DNA of 64,000 nt from Loktanella sp. GTDB lineage: Bacteria > Pseudomonadota > Alphaproteobacteria > Rhodobacterales > Rhodobacteraceae. Positions within the stretch are counted from its first letter, which is position 1, and each line of letters begins with the position of its first letter. The position numbers and the translations under genes were made by a program. The stretch is from the NCBI GenBank assembly GCA_024686085.1, contig JAIBDT010000007.1, positions 1-64,000 of the forward strand, given 5' to 3'. The notes under the pieces were generated by a model. That model did not search any database and was not told where the DNA came from. It saw nothing but the letters and a program-made list of their open reading frames with translations. Of this stretch, positions 35,643-47,106 are shown piece by piece.

Positions 35643-37355
35643 ATGGCCCGTCACCTGATCACCTCTGCTATTCCCTATATCAACGGCATCAAGCACCTTG
35701 GGAACCTTGTTGGCAGCCAATTGCCTGCCGACCTTTATGCGCGGTATTTGCGCGACCGCGGCCATGAGGTTTTGTTCTTATGTGCCACAGACGAACACGG
35801 CACGCCTGCTGAATTGGCAGCGGCGAAAGCGGGTAAACCTGTTGCGGATTACTGTGCCGAGATGCATGATGTTCAGGCCGAGATCGCGAAGGGCTTTAAG
35901 CTGTCATTCGACCATTTTGGCCGCTCGTCCAGCCCGCAAAACCATGCATTGACCCAAGCCTTTGCAGGCCGTTTGGACGAGATGGGCCTGATCCGCGAAG
36001 TGGTTGAAGAGCAGGTCTATTCTATCGCTGATGGCCGGTTCTTGCCTGACCGTTATATTGAGGGCACCTGCCCCAATTGCGGTTTTGACAGCGCGCGGGG
36101 CGATCAATGTGACAATTGCACCAAGCAACTGGATCCGACCGATCTGATTGACGCGCGGTCCACGATTTCCGGCTCGACCGATCTGGAGGTCCGCGAAACC
36201 AAGCATCTCTATCTGCGTCAGTCCGAATTGAAGGGCGATATTGCCGATTGGATTGCGTCCAAGACCGACTGGCCGATCCTGACCACGTCGATTGCCAAAA
36301 AGTGGCTGACTGACGGTGACGGCTTGCAAGACCGTGGCATCACCCGCGATCTTGATTGGGGTATTCCAGTTAAGAAAGGTGCCGACGATTGGCCGGGCAT
36401 GGAAGGCAAGGTGTTCTACGTCTGGTTTGACGCGCCGATTGAATATATCGCCTGCGCCCAAGAATGGGTTGATGCGGGCAAGGGCACCGATTGGGAAAGC
36501 TGGTGGCGCACCGACAAGGGTGCCGCTGATGTGACGTACACTCAGTTTATGGGCAAAGATAACGTGCCGTTCCATACGCTGAGCTTTCCCGCGACGATCA
36601 TGGGTATGAAAGAAGACTGGAAGTTGGTCGATTACATCAAATCGTTCAACTACCTGAATTACGACGGCGGTCAGTTCAGCACGTCGCGCGGGCGCGGTGT
36701 GTTTATGGATCAGGCACTTGAGATTCTACCGAGCGATTACTGGCGCTGGTGGTTGCTGTCCCACGCCCCTGAATCGTCGGACGCCGAGTTTACGTGGGAG
36801 AATTTCCAAACCGACGTGAACAAGGACTTGGCCGATGTCTTGGGCAATTTTGTCAGCCGGATCACGAAATTTTGCCGCTCGAAGTTTAGCGAAGCTGTCC
36901 CTGAAGGCCCGACCTACGGTCCTGCCGAAGAAGCGCTTATCACTGAACTGACCGCGAAACTGGCTGACTACGAAGGCCACATGGACGCGATGGAAGTCCG
37001 CAAATCAGCCGCCGAGTTGCGCGCGATTTGGGTGCTGGGCAATGAATATTTGCAAGCTGTCGCCCCGTGGTCGACATTCAAGACAGATCCAGAGCAGGCC
37101 GCGATGCAGGTCCGCATGGGGTTAAACCTTTGCCGCCTTTACGGGGTGTTGTCTGCGCCGTTTATCCCTGATGCCAGTGCCGATATTCTAGCCGCAATGA
37201 ATGCGTCCGATGCCACATGGCCCGATGATATCGCGGCGGCTGTCAACACATTGCAGGCAGGACATGTGTTCCAAGTCCCCGACATCACGTTCCGCAAAAT
37301 CACTGATGACGAGCGTGTGGAATGGTCTGAAAAGTTTGCAGGCACCCGCGACTAG
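35643..37355 (+). CDS. metG: Methionyl-tRNA synthetase
   Basis: [56 protein letters not shown]. Confidence 0.95.
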   Translation: MARHLITSAIPYINGIKHLGNLVGSQLPADLYARYLRDRGHEVLFLCATDEHGTPAELAAAKAGKPVADYCAEMHDVQAEIAKGFKLSFDHFGRSSSPQNHALTQAFAGRLDEMGLIREVVEEQVYSIADGRFLPDRYIEGTCPNCGFDSARGDQCDNCTKQLDPTDLIDARSTISGSTDLEVRETKHLYLRQSELKGDIADWIASKTDWPILTTSIAKKWLTDGDGLQDRGITRDLDWGIPVKKGADDWPGMEGKVFYVWFDAPIEYIACAQEWVDAGKGTDWESWWRTDKGAADVTYTQFMGKDNVPFHTLSFPATIMGMKEDWKLVDYIKSFNYLNYDGGQFSTSRGRGVFMDQALEILPSDYWRWWLLSHAPESSDAEFTWENFQTDVNKDLADVLGNFVSRITKFCRSKFSEAVPEGPTYGPAEEALITELTAKLADYEGHMDAMEVRKSAAELRAIWVLGNEYLQAVAPWSTFKTDPEQAAMQVRMGLNLCRLYGVLSAPFIPDASADILAAMNASDATWPDDIAAAVNTLQAGHVFQVPDITFRKITDDERVEWSEKFAGTRD

Positions 37356-37439
37356 TCCCGATTTCAAATGTGTTATTGGATAGCAGGCCGCTTATGTTAG
37401 TGTGTTAACGATTACATTAACAAATGAATGAGTGACCTG

Positions 37440-38237
37440 ATGAAGACTTTGATTTCCGCCGCCGCCCTGTCCCTATTAGCAATGACAGGGGCGGCAACTG
37501 CGGCGACCTGCGGCAATGACGCCAGTGGCTTTAACACGTGGAAACAACAGTTCGCGAATGAAGCCGCCGCCCAAGGTGTTGGCCAGCGCGGTTTACAGGC
37601 CTTAGCGAACACGTCTTATGCCACCCGCACAATCAATGCCGACCGCAATCAAAAGTCGTTCCGCTATGAATTAGCCGATTTCATGCGCATCCGTGGTGCC
37701 GATACAATTGTCGCCCAAGGCAAGCGCAAGATCGCAGCAAACCCCGCGTTTTATGCCTCATTAGAGGCCGCTTACGGTGTGCCCGCAGCTGTGATCGTCG
37801 CTATTCACGGCATGGAAACAGGCTTTGGTAACTTCATGGGTGATGCCAATGTGTTGTCCGCGATTTCGACGCTGGCCTATGACTGCCGCCGCTCTGAATT
37901 CTTTAGCGGTCACGCGATGGCCGCGTTGAAGCTGGTGGATCGTGGTAGCCTGTCGCCCAACACCGTAGGCGCCATGCACGGCGAAGTGGGTCACACGCAA
38001 TTCTTGCCAGGTAACGTGCTGCAATACGGTGTAGATGGTGATGGCAACGGTGTTGTTGACCTGACGAATCTGACAGACAGCCTTGCGTCCACCGCGAACT
38101 TCCTACGTCAAAAAGGCTGGCGTCCGGGTGCTGGTTATCAGGAAGGTCAGACAAACTTTGCCGTCATCGAGCAATGGAATGCGGCTGGCGTTTACCAAAA
38201 AGCGATCGCTATTATGGCGGCCCGTATCGCAGGCTAA
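37440..38237 (+). CDS. Lytic murein transglycosylase
   Basis: Signal peptide; GVPAAVIVAIHGMETGFGNFMG, GAMHGEVGHTQFLPGNVL. Confidence 0.85.
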   Translation: MKTLISAAALSLLAMTGAATAATCGNDASGFNTWKQQFANEAAAQGVGQRGLQALANTSYATRTINADRNQKSFRYELADFMRIRGADTIVAQGKRKIAANPAFYASLEAAYGVPAAVIVAIHGMETGFGNFMGDANVLSAISTLAYDCRRSEFFSGHAMAALKLVDRGSLSPNTVGAMHGEVGHTQFLPGNVLQYGVDGDGNGVVDLTNLTDSLASTANFLRQKGWRPGAGYQEGQTNFAVIEQWNAAGVYQKAIAIMAARIAG

Positions 38238-38247
38238 GCCAAAAAGA

Positions 38248-38280
38248 ATTCAAGCCACACCGTCGTGGCGTGGCTTGAAT
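38248..38280 (-). terminator. Hairpin terminator downstream of tRNA-Leu (also 3' of the transglycosylase gene)
   Basis: ATTCAAGCCAC / GTGGCTTGAAT arms; on the minus strand followed by TCTTTTT. Confidence 0.65.
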
Positions 38281-38286
38281 TTGTCG

Positions 38287-38372
38287 TGGTGCCCGCGGCC
38301 GGACTCGAACCGGCACGACCGTAAGGTCAAGAGATTTTAAGTCTCCGATGTCTACCATTCCACCACGCGGGC
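38287..38372 (-). tRNA. tRNA-Leu (anticodon TAA)
   Basis: Minus strand GCCCGCGTGGTGGAATGGTAGACATCGGAGACTTAAAATCTCT...GGTTCGAGTCCGGCCGCGGGCACCA; acceptor stem and encoded CCA. Confidence 0.95.
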
Positions 38373-38428
38373 ACGCACACTTCCTAAGCGGGGTCGCGGG
38401 CCTGTGCAAGACTTTGCGTGCAATTCAT

Positions 38429-38920
38429 TTAGTCACGCGTTGCGGGGGCGACGGGCACAAGCCCTTCTTCCTTTACCGCCTGCATGGCGACGTAGGTAGA
38501 TGTATTGGCGACATGCGGTAGGGTCGATATTTTCTCGGCCAAAACAGCGCGATATCCGGTCATGCCTGCGGTCCGCACCTTAAGCAGATAATCAAACGCG
38601 CCCGCGATCAGGTGGCATTGTTCGACCTCGACAATTTTCATGACCCCTGCGTTAAACGCTGCAAGAGCGGCCTCACGGGTGTCGGTCAGTTTCACCTCGA
38701 CAAAGGCGACGTGGTCGCGGTCCAAGCGGATCGGGTCATAAAGTGCGCGGTAGCCACGGATCACGCCGCGATCTTCCAGCCTTTTCAACCGTGCTTGGGT
38801 CGGGGATTTGGACAGACCGATACGCTTTGCCAACTCGGTCACGCTGATGCGCCCGTCTACCGCCAAGACATCCAATATCTTGCGATCAAATCCATCTATC
38901 GCCGCAGTGTGATGAGACAT
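38429..38920 (-). CDS. putR: Lrp/AsnC family regulator, probable proline-responsive activator of putA
   Basis: DRKILDVLAVDGRISVTELAKRIGLSKSPTQARLKRLEDRGVIRGY; divergent from putA. Confidence 0.85.
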   Translation of the reverse strand: MSHHTAAIDGFDRKILDVLAVDGRISVTELAKRIGLSKSPTQARLKRLEDRGVIRGYRALYDPIRLDRDHVAFVEVKLTDTREAALAAFNAGVMKIVEVEQCHLIAGAFDYLLKVRTAGMTGYRAVLAEKISTLPHVANTSTYVAMQAVKEEGLVPVAPATRD

Positions 38921-39028
38921 GAATTTCCCTATTCTTTAGTCCAACAGATTGGTGATCCTGCCAATAGCGGTCGAAACGACTTCTGACAACTGGATATTAT
39001 GGTCAATATTAACACATAGGGACCTGCC

Positions 39029-42000
39029 ATGACACGCGATTCTGCAAATGCGCTACGGGCGCAAATTGATGCGTCTATCTACGCCGACGAGACCACCGCG
39101 ATTGCAAAGCTGCGCGAGACGGCCGCCCTGACGGACGCCGACCGCGCACGCATTGGTGCAAAGGGCGCAGATTTGGTCCGTGAAATTCGAGGCAACGCCG
39201 AACCGGGCCTGATGGAAGTGTTCCTTGCCGAATATGGCCTGTCCACCGACGAAGGCATCGCGCTGATGTGTCTGGCCGAAGCCTTGTTGCGCGTCCCTGA
39301 CGCCGATACTATTGATGCCTTGATTGAAGACAAGATCGCCCCCTCTGATTGGGGCAAGCACCTTGGTCATTCCGCGTCCTCATTGGTGAACGCGTCCACG
39401 TGGGCGCTGATGTTGACAGGTCGCGTTTTAGATGACGAAAAGCCGGGTATTGCGCGACATTTGCGCGGCGCGGTCAAACGTTTGGGCGAGCCTGTGATCC
39501 GCAAAGCTGTTGGCCGTGCGATGCGCGAAATGGGCCGTCAGTTTGTCCTTGGTGAAAACATCGACAAAGCACTAGCGCGTGCCGACGGCATGAGGGCCTT
39601 GGGCTTTACCTATTCCTACGACATGCTGGGAGAGGCCGCGCGCACCGAGGCTGACGCCCGCGCATATCACCTGTCCTACAGCCGCGCAATTTCCCACATC
39701 GCACAATTCTGTACCCATCCAACCGTCGCCGAAAACCCGGGGATCTCGGTTAAGCTTTCCGCATTGCACCCGCGCTATGAAATGGCCCAAGAGGCCCGCG
39801 TGATGGAAGAGTTGGTGCCACGCGTCCGCGCCCTTGCGATGCTCGCGAAATCTGCGGGCATGGGGTTCAACATTGATGCTGAAGAAGCTGACCGCCTTGC
39901 CCTGTCCTTGGATGTTATCGAGGCCGTCTTAGAAGAACCCGCCCTGCGCGGTTGGGACGGTTTTGGTGTGGTTGTGCAAGCTTACGGCCAACGCGCCCCG
40001 CTCGTGATCGACTGCCTGCACGACATGGCGACCCGTCTTGACCGCAAGATCATGGTCCGACTTGTTAAGGGGGCCTATTGGGACGCTGAAATCAAACGCG
40101 CACAGGTTATGGGCATTGATGGCTTTCCTGTTTTCACCCACAAAGTTCACACCGACATCAGCTATATCAGCAATGCCCGCAAACTGCTGGGCCTGACCGA
40201 CCGCATCTATCCGCAGTTCGCCACCCATAACGCGCACACTGTTGCCGCCGTTCTGGATATCGCCGCCCAAATGGGTCGCACCCCTGCTGACTACGAATTC
40301 CAGCGCTTGCATGGCATGGGTGAAGCTTTGCACAAGATCGTTCTTAAAGCCGAAGGCACCCGCTGCCGCATCTATGCCCCCGTTGGCGCGCATGAAGATT
40401 TGCTGGCCTATCTGGTCCGTCGCTTGTTAGAAAACGGCGCGAACTCTAGCTTTGTGAACCAGATTGTCGACGAGGATGTGTCCCCGGAAGAAGTCGCCTC
40501 TGATCCGTTCGCGGCCAAGGCTGGCGCGTTTACCTTGCCGACTGGCCCGCATTTGTTTGCGCCAGAGCGTCAAAACTCTAAGGGGTTTGACCTGACACAT
40601 GCGCCAACGCTGGCCCAAGTCGACGCGGCCCGCGCCAAATTTTTGAGCAAAAAGTTCACAGCAAAGCCTATGATTGCGAAAGCCTTGAAAAATGGGGCTG
40701 CGATTGATCTGCCAAACCCCGCCAAACCCGGCGATATTGTGGGCAAGGTCCACCCTGCGACACCTGCGCAGATTGCAGGCGCACTGAATACGGCGACCCC
40801 GTGGGCCGCGGACCGTGCGACCCGTGCTGCCACGTTGAATGCTGCAGCGGATGCTTATGAAGCCAACGCTGGCGAGTTGTTTGCGATCCTGACCCGTGAG
40901 GCAGGCAAGGGCATGCCCGATGTCGTGGCCGAGTTGCGCGAAGCGGTGGATTTCTTGCGCTACTACGCCGCCCAAGCCAAAGACGGCACAGCGCCGCGTG
41001 GTGTCTGGACATGTATCAGTCCTTGGAACTTTCCTTTGGCGATTTTCACAGGCCAAATTGCGGCGGCTTTGGCGGCTGGCAATGCGGTTCTGGCGAAACC
41101 TGCCGAACAAACCCCGATCATCGCGACACGTGCGATTGAGATGTTGCATGCGGCGGGTGTCCCGAAGGCTGCGCTGCAATTGTTGCCCGGTGCAGGTGAT
41201 GTGGGTGCTGCGCTGACCTCTGATCCGCGGATCAACGGGGTGGCCTTTACGGGATCGACGGCGACTGCGATGAAAATTCGCCAGACCATGGCCGCACATT
41301 GCGCCCCCGGCACGCCGCTGATTGCTGAGACGGGTGGCTTGAACGCGATGATCGTTGATAGCACCGCCCTGCCCGAACATGCGGTGCGCGATATTGTGAT
41401 GGCGTCGTTCCGGTCTGCGGGCCAGCGGTGTTCTGCCCTACGGTGCCTGTATGTACAGGAAGATATTTCCGATAAGCTATTGAAAATGCTGAAAGGCGCG
41501 ATGAATGAACTGGTGGTGGGCGACCCGTGGTTGCTGTCCACGGATGTGGGTCCTGTCATTGATGCTGCCGCCCAAAAAAGCATCGCTGACCACGTGGGTG
41601 TAGCCGAGGGTGAAGGTCGTTTGATCCATGCCTTGCAAGCGCCAAGTCACGGCACATTTATCGCCCCTGCCGTCATTCGCGTGAACGGTATTGCCGATAT
41701 GACCCGCGAAATCTTTGGCCCGATCTTACATGTTGCCACGTTCAAATCGCATGAATTGGACAAGGTGATCGCGGATATCAACGCCACAGGCTACGGGCTA
41801 ACCTTTGGCTTGCACACCCGCATCGACGACCGTGTGCAAACGATTGTGGAACAGGTTGAGGCAGGCAATATCTATGTGAACCGCGACCAGATTGGTGCCG
41901 TAGTAGGCAGCCAACCCTTTGGTGGCGAAGGTCTATCCGGCACAGGGCCAAAGGCGGGTGGTCCACACTATTTGCCGCGCTTTACTGCCCCTGTTGCGCA

Positions 42001-42478
42001 ATCGACTGATGCTGCTTGGGATAAACCTGCTGATCTGGCCGCATTGAAAAATACGGTGTCAAAGCCTGCGTCACACGCGCCAAATGCCCCGCTCGATTTG
42101 CCAGGCCCGACCGGTGAAAGCAACCGCCACAGCACCCGCCCGCGCGGTCCGATCTTGTGCATGGGTCCAAGTGCGGACGTAATGCGGGCGCAGGTTAATG
42201 CTGTCACAGCGCTGGGCGGTCTTGCCGTTCCGGTCGAGGGCACGCTTGCGCCCGAGGCTGTGACAGACCTACCGAACATTGCTGGTGTGATCTGGTGGGG
42301 TGATGCTGACACGGGGCGTGCCTTCGAGACCGCGCTGTCACAACGGTCTGGTCCGATCACAGCGCTGATCACTGCGATGCCAGATGCCGCGCATGTCTTG
42401 CATGAACGTCACGTTTGCATCGACACAACAGCCGCAGGCGGTAACGCGGCGCTGTTGGCCGAAGTCGGCAACGCGTAA
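39029..42478 (+). CDS. putA: Bifunctional proline dehydrogenase / P5C dehydrogenase
   Basis: PRODH domain (LVKGAYWDAEIKRAQ) and ALDH domain (SPWNFPLAIFTGQ, AETGGLNAMIVD, SAGQRCSALR). Confidence 0.95.
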   Translation: MTRDSANALRAQIDASIYADETTAIAKLRETAALTDADRARIGAKGADLVREIRGNAEPGLMEVFLAEYGLSTDEGIALMCLAEALLRVPDADTIDALIEDKIAPSDWGKHLGHSASSLVNASTWALMLTGRVLDDEKPGIARHLRGAVKRLGEPVIRKAVGRAMREMGRQFVLGENIDKALARADGMRALGFTYSYDMLGEAARTEADARAYHLSYSRAISHIAQFCTHPTVAENPGISVKLSALHPRYEMAQEARVMEELVPRVRALAMLAKSAGMGFNIDAEEADRLALSLDVIEAVLEEPALRGWDGFGVVVQAYGQRAPLVIDCLHDMATRLDRKIMVRLVKGAYWDAEIKRAQVMGIDGFPVFTHKVHTDISYISNARKLLGLTDRIYPQFATHNAHTVAAVLDIAAQMGRTPADYEFQRLHGMGEALHKIVLKAEGTRCRIYAPVGAHEDLLAYLVRRLLENGANSSFVNQIVDEDVSPEEVASDPFAAKAGAFTLPTGPHLFAPERQNSKGFDLTHAPTLAQVDAARAKFLSKKFTAKPMIAKALKNGAAIDLPNPAKPGDIVGKVHPATPAQIAGALNTATPWAADRATRAATLNAAADAYEANAGELFAILTREAGKGMPDVVAELREAVDFLRYYAAQAKDGTAPRGVWTCISPWNFPLAIFTGQIAAALAAGNAVLAKPAEQTPIIATRAIEMLHAAGVPKAALQLLPGAGDVGAALTSDPRINGVAFTGSTATAMKIRQTMAAHCAPGTPLIAETGGLNAMIVDSTALPEHAVRDIVMASFRSAGQRCSALRCLYVQEDISDKLLKMLKGAMNELVVGDPWLLSTDVGPVIDAAAQKSIADHVGVAEGEGRLIHALQAPSHGTFIAPAVIRVNGIADMTREIFGPILHVATFKSHELDKVIADINATGYGLTFGLHTRIDDRVQTIVEQVEAGNIYVNRDQIGAVVGSQPFGGEGLSGTGPKAGGPHYLPRFTAPVAQSTDAAWDKPADLAALKNTVSKPASHAPNAPLDLPGPTGESNRHSTRPRGPILCMGPSADVMRAQVNAVTALGGLAVPVEGTLAPEAVTDLPNIAGVIWWGDADTGRAFETALSQRSGPITALITAMPDAAHVLHERHVCIDTTAAGGNAALLAEVGNA

Positions 42479-42541
42479 ATTGTGGAAAGGTGGGCGCAAG
42501 CCCACCTTGACGCCACCGGCGCAATCGCGGAACGTCGCCGC

Positions 42542-43276
42542 ATGATACCAATTCGAGACCACAACCCGTCGACCCGCACGCCCTATGTGACGCTAGTGTT
42601 GATCGCGATCAATATCGCGGTTTTCCTATATGGTTTTGTCTTTCTAACCACAGACCAAGCCTTGTCGCAGTTCTATTACGACTATGCGATGATCCCTGCG
42701 CGCGTCTCGGGCGGCGAGAATTACGTCTCATTGGTAACGTCAATTTTTATACATGCTGGTTTCATGCATCTAGCAGGCAACATGTTGTTTCTGTGGATCT
42801 TTGGTGACAACATCGAAGACGAAATGGGACATATCCCATTCTTGATCTTTTATCTACTTTGCGGTGTTGGCGCGGATTTGGCGCAGTTCGGGGTTGATCC
42901 GCTTTCTGGCATTCCCACGGTTGGTGCATCGGGTGCCATTGCTGGGGTCATGGGCGGATATCTATTGCTATTTCCCAAAGCGAAGGTCGATATTTTCATC
43001 TTCCTGATTGTCTTCATCCGCATTCTGCCAATCCCTGCATGGATCATGCTGGGGCTTTGGTTTGGCTTGCAGGTCGTGAATGGTTTAAGTTCCGATATCG
43101 CGGGCGGCGGCGTGGCCTATTGGGCGCACGCGGGCGGATTTGTTATCGGGTTTATTCTGATCCTGCCCTTATGGATCAAGCTGGGCGCAGGCGGTTGGTG
43201 GCGGCGCACAGATTATCACCCGCCGCACCCAGAGGCACATTATTCGTCGCGAATTCCGGTGGTTAAGCGACGCTAG
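42542..43276 (+). CDS. Rhomboid family intramembrane serine protease
   Basis: GASGAIAGVMGGYLLLFP catalytic Ser motif, HLAGNMLFLWIFGDNIED, HAGG. Confidence 0.9.
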   Translation: MIPIRDHNPSTRTPYVTLVLIAINIAVFLYGFVFLTTDQALSQFYYDYAMIPARVSGGENYVSLVTSIFIHAGFMHLAGNMLFLWIFGDNIEDEMGHIPFLIFYLLCGVGADLAQFGVDPLSGIPTVGASGAIAGVMGGYLLLFPKAKVDIFIFLIVFIRILPIPAWIMLGLWFGLQVVNGLSSDIAGGGVAYWAHAGGFVIGFILILPLWIKLGAGGWWRRTDYHPPHPEAHYSSRIPVVKRR

Positions 43277-44063
43277 GCTTTTTGCGGATTACTTTTGCGA
43301 AGGCTTCAAAAATCGGCTCGTTGGAACAGATCACTTCGCCGTCGGCGGCAATGTCGCCGCCCGCTTTGAGAGGTTCAACAATTCCGCCCGCTTCGCGCAC
43401 GATGATAAGGCCCGCAGCCATGTCCCAAATGTTGAGCTTACGTTCCCAGAACCCTTCGTAGCGGCCAGCGGCCACATAAGCGAGGTCAAGCGATGCAGCC
43501 CCAAAGCGGCGCACGCCAGCACAGGCGGGCATGATCCGCGCAAGGTCTTGCAAGGTGTCAGGCAAATCAGCGCGGCCCGCAAACGGAATACCCGTCGCAA
43601 AGATACTTTCGATCAAACGGTGACGACCCGACACGCGCATCCGGCTTTCGTTCAGCCACGCACCGCCACCTTTTTCGGCCCAGAACATCTCGTCCTTGAC
43701 CGGATCATAGATCACGCCAGCCACGATCTGGCCCTTGTGTTCCAGCGCGATTGACACTGCCCAATGTGGCAGCCCGTGAAGAAAGTTTGTCGTCCCATCA
43801 AGCGGATCAACGATCCAACGGCGGGTCGGATCGTCGCCCTCTATCTCTTTGCCTTCTTCGCCCAAGAACCCGTAAGTCGGGCGCGCATATAGCAAATCTT
43901 CTTTGATGGTGGCCTCGGCCTGCTTGTCGGCACGGCTGACAAAGTCACCGGGACCTTTGGTGGACACCTGAAGGTTCTCGACCTCCGTAAAGTCCTTAAG
44001 CAATGCACGGCCCGCTTTACGGGCGGTTTTCATCATCACGTTAAGATTTGCGCTACCAGCCAT
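43263..44063 (-). CDS. suhB: Inositol monophosphatase family protein
   Basis: FLGEEG, WIVDPLDGTTNFLHGLP, WDMAAGLIIVREAGG. Confidence 0.9.
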   Translation of the reverse strand: MAGSANLNVMMKTARKAGRALLKDFTEVENLQVSTKGPGDFVSRADKQAEATIKEDLLYARPTYGFLGEEGKEIEGDDPTRRWIVDPLDGTTNFLHGLPHWAVSIALEHKGQIVAGVIYDPVKDEMFWAEKGGGAWLNESRMRVSGRHRLIESIFATGIPFAGRADLPDTLQDLARIMPACAGVRRFGAASLDLAYVAAGRYEGFWERKLNIWDMAAGLIIVREAGGIVEPLKAGGDIAADGEVICSNEPIFEAFAKVIRKKPSVA

Positions 44064-44224
44064 TTGGGCCTCCGGAATGTCTTGATTAGAGGGGGCGTAT
44101 AGGCCCAAGCGCCGCTGCAAACAAGGGGGCAGCGGCGTATTCGCGACTGATTTCGAGGCGTTAACCCCCTGTTCTATACTTATGGGTGATAACCGCCTGC
44201 GAGAACACAGCAATTGGGAAAAAA

Positions 44225-46171
44225 ATGCAACCGCAGATGGTCGACGAATTTATGCATCAAACGCGCATTGCGATGCATATTTCCGCACGCGATTTTTACA
44301 AACGGATCGTATCCGCTAGTTTCATATTGGGAGTCAGTTATTTCGCAGGGGTTCTGCCGGCTGGCCTGCAAATATGCGCTGTAATCATACTATTTGAAAT
44401 CCCGCACTATGTGCTGAGCAAGGTGACTTCCGACCGCAAGGGGCTGTTTAGCGTATCGATCGCAATTGCGTATTGGGTTAATTGCATGATCTCGATCATC
44501 CCCTATCTTGCCTTTGCTTTTTTGCTATCGTTCGACAGTTCGCACGCCTACCAACTGGGCGCGTATATTTGGCTGTTTGCCTCATACGTGCACATTTCAA
44601 ATACGTTCGGCCTGTTGTCGTTCTATAACTGGAGCCTGATGGTCCCGGCATTTGGCACTGCGTTTCTGCTCTTTCGCAACTCTGCTGACATGACACTTAC
44701 ACAAAGTACGACGACCGATTGGGCTGTCGTATCGGTCATGATGGGCGGATACATTTATAACACCATCGGCACACTGAGTAACAACAAGGACACAGAAACC
44801 GCCCTGTCGCGTGCGCGCGCAGAGGCAAATTCCCGTCTTTTAGATTTAGAGCACCTATCCCAGCACGACAAATTAACCGGCCTTCAAAACCGTGGTGCCT
44901 TTGACGATGCGCTTACGGTGATGTTGAATACGGCAAATTTAAGAAATGGTCTGACCGTCTATCTGATCGATTTGGATAACTTTAAACCGATCAACGATAG
45001 TTATAGCCACTTGGCTGGCGACACGGTTCTTGTCGCCGTCGCAGAAAGTCTAAAGCGAGTCGCAGGGCCAGATGCAATCGTATCGCGCTTGGGCGGCGAT
45101 GAATTTGCTGTTGCTGTCCCCAACATTCCGTCCGACGCGGCATCGCACAAATTGGGCACTTATTTGTTACGTGCGATCGAGGCCCCCATAATGTTCAACC
45201 AAAAGCAATTGCGCGTCGGGGCCAGTGTCGGAATCGCACGGACTGATCACACTGAACAAAGCGCAAGCGAGCTTTGCGCCAATGCGGACCAAGCCATGTT
45301 TCATGCCAAAGCAGACCCCGAAGAATCGGTGGTCTTGTTCAATGCATCCAACTTTCCTGCCCGCTATACGCTTGAAGATCGCAATGCGTTATCGCATGCA
45401 ATTCATGAAAAGCAAATCAGGCCTTTCTACCAGCCAAAAGTGTCTCTTTCGACGGGTCAGATTGTCGGCTTTGAAGCCCTCGCCCGATGGAAACATCCAA
45501 GCCGAGGTCTTCTGGCGCCTTTGGATTTCATGCAACTTGTGACAGACTTTGGCCTGCACGGTGATCTTTTGATAAATATGACCCGTCAGGTCCTGACCGA
45601 TATGGATAGAATTGTCGCTGCGGGATTATCCTGCGGGCAGATGTCGATCAACGTGCCCGAGGTCACGCTTGCGACCCTATCGGGCCGTTCGGATCTATCC
45701 AAATTGATTGATCAATTCCCCCATGTGCGGCATGGCCTGACCTTTGAAATCACCGAAGACGTTTTTATTGCGCGTTCCGGCGATATGATAAAACGTTCGA
45801 TTGATCACTTCCGACAATCAGGAATTCGCGTGTCGTTAGATGACTTCGGGACCGGATTTGCATCGTTTCAGCACCTCCGTTTGCTGGAATTTGACGAGAT
45901 GAAGCTTGATACCAGCTTCGTGCAGGGGCTTGGCGTGGATCCGTCTGCGGGCGTTCTTGTTGAAAGCTTCTTGTCCATCGGTCGGGGGTTGGGTGTCCAG
46001 ATAATTGCCGAAGGGGTCGAGACCAACGCGCAGTTGACGCTGTTGCGACAAATGGGATGCGAAGTTGTTCAAGGGCACCTTTTTGGGGCTGCCATTCCCA
46101 TCACAGAAACCATTGAGCTGTTAAAAAAGGGTATCTCGCATCCATCCATCATGGCGACAAACGCAGCCTAA
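44225..46171 (+). CDS. Membrane GGDEF-EAL bifunctional c-di-GMP protein
   Basis: N-terminal TM sensor region; SRLGGDEFAVAV; GFEALARWKHP; EITEDVFIA; DDFGTGFASFQHL. Confidence 0.9.
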   Translation: MQPQMVDEFMHQTRIAMHISARDFYKRIVSASFILGVSYFAGVLPAGLQICAVIILFEIPHYVLSKVTSDRKGLFSVSIAIAYWVNCMISIIPYLAFAFLLSFDSSHAYQLGAYIWLFASYVHISNTFGLLSFYNWSLMVPAFGTAFLLFRNSADMTLTQSTTTDWAVVSVMMGGYIYNTIGTLSNNKDTETALSRARAEANSRLLDLEHLSQHDKLTGLQNRGAFDDALTVMLNTANLRNGLTVYLIDLDNFKPINDSYSHLAGDTVLVAVAESLKRVAGPDAIVSRLGGDEFAVAVPNIPSDAASHKLGTYLLRAIEAPIMFNQKQLRVGASVGIARTDHTEQSASELCANADQAMFHAKADPEESVVLFNASNFPARYTLEDRNALSHAIHEKQIRPFYQPKVSLSTGQIVGFEALARWKHPSRGLLAPLDFMQLVTDFGLHGDLLINMTRQVLTDMDRIVAAGLSCGQMSINVPEVTLATLSGRSDLSKLIDQFPHVRHGLTFEITEDVFIARSGDMIKRSIDHFRQSGIRVSLDDFGTGFASFQHLRLLEFDEMKLDTSFVQGLGVDPSAGVLVESFLSIGRGLGVQIIAEGVETNAQLTLLRQMGCEVVQGHLFGAAIPITETIELLKKGISHPSIMATNAA

Positions 46172-47073
46172 GCACGCTGCATTCGCACAGCTTCTTGTCG
46201 TGCAAGTCGCAGCAAGTGCGCGACAAACGGGCGATGCGTGTCTTCGGTGCGGGTTGCCGCATATAATCTACGGGTGATGCCCTTATCCGTCAGCGGCCGT
46301 GTCACATAATCCGCGTTATATTTCACCTGCCGCACGACCCAGTCAGGCAAGACCGCAACACCACGGTTGGACGCGACCAAGAGCAAGATAACGGCCGTTA
46401 ATTCGACTTGCCTTACCGCTGCGGGTTCGACCTTAGCTGGGGTCAGCAATTGCGAAAACACATCAAGCCGCGCACGGTCAACGGGGTAAGTGATCAAAGT
46501 TTGATCCCGAAAATCACTCGCCTCAATCACCGTTTTTTCGGCAAGTGGGTTATGGACGGAAGCCACAAAAACGGGCGCGTAATCAAAGATGGGCGTAAAA
46601 TCCGTCTCATCCAGTTTTTCCGGGTCCGATGTGACTACCAAATCCACGTCCTCGCGCCGCAATGCGGGCAAGGCATCAAACGCCAATCCGGGCCTGATAT
46701 CGACATCAACGTCGGGCCAAGCCTTGCGGAACTGTTCCAACACAGGCAGCAACCATTCAAAGCAGGCATGACACTCAATCGCGATATGCATCCGCCCCGA
46801 TTTGCCTTGGACCAGCCCCGCAAAATCTGCCTCTAAAGCCTCCATCTGCGGCAGGATACTTTCGGCTGCAGCCAGCAATTTCAGGCCCGCCGCCGAAAGT
46901 CGCAATGGTTTGGACCGCCGCGCAAACAAGGCTACACCCGCCTGATCCTCTAGGCCTTTAATCTGGTGGCTCAGCGCCGATTGCGTCATGTTCAACTGGT
47001 CCGCCGCACGCGCCAGCCCCCCCGCCTCGTGGATCGCTTGAATGGTACGTAGGTGTCGAAACTCGATCCGCAT
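46168..47073 (-). CDS. metR: LysR-family regulator, MetR-like
   Basis: LysR HTH (LRTIQAIHEAGGLARAADQLNMTQSALSHQIKGLE); divergent from metF with a TGAA-N5-TTCA site between. Confidence 0.82.
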   Translation of the reverse strand: MRIEFRHLRTIQAIHEAGGLARAADQLNMTQSALSHQIKGLEDQAGVALFARRSKPLRLSAAGLKLLAAAESILPQMEALEADFAGLVQGKSGRMHIAIECHACFEWLLPVLEQFRKAWPDVDVDIRPGLAFDALPALRREDVDLVVTSDPEKLDETDFTPIFDYAPVFVASVHNPLAEKTVIEASDFRDQTLITYPVDRARLDVFSQLLTPAKVEPAAVRQVELTAVILLLVASNRGVAVLPDWVVRQVKYNADYVTRPLTDKGITRRLYAATRTEDTHRPFVAHLLRLARQEAVRMQRA

Positions 47074-47106
47074 GTTGAATATATCTCATAACAATTCTGA
47101 ATTTAA

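Noticed and set aside
40427-41380. 317-aa minus-strand ORF
   Set aside because: Antisense to putA; shadow ORF.
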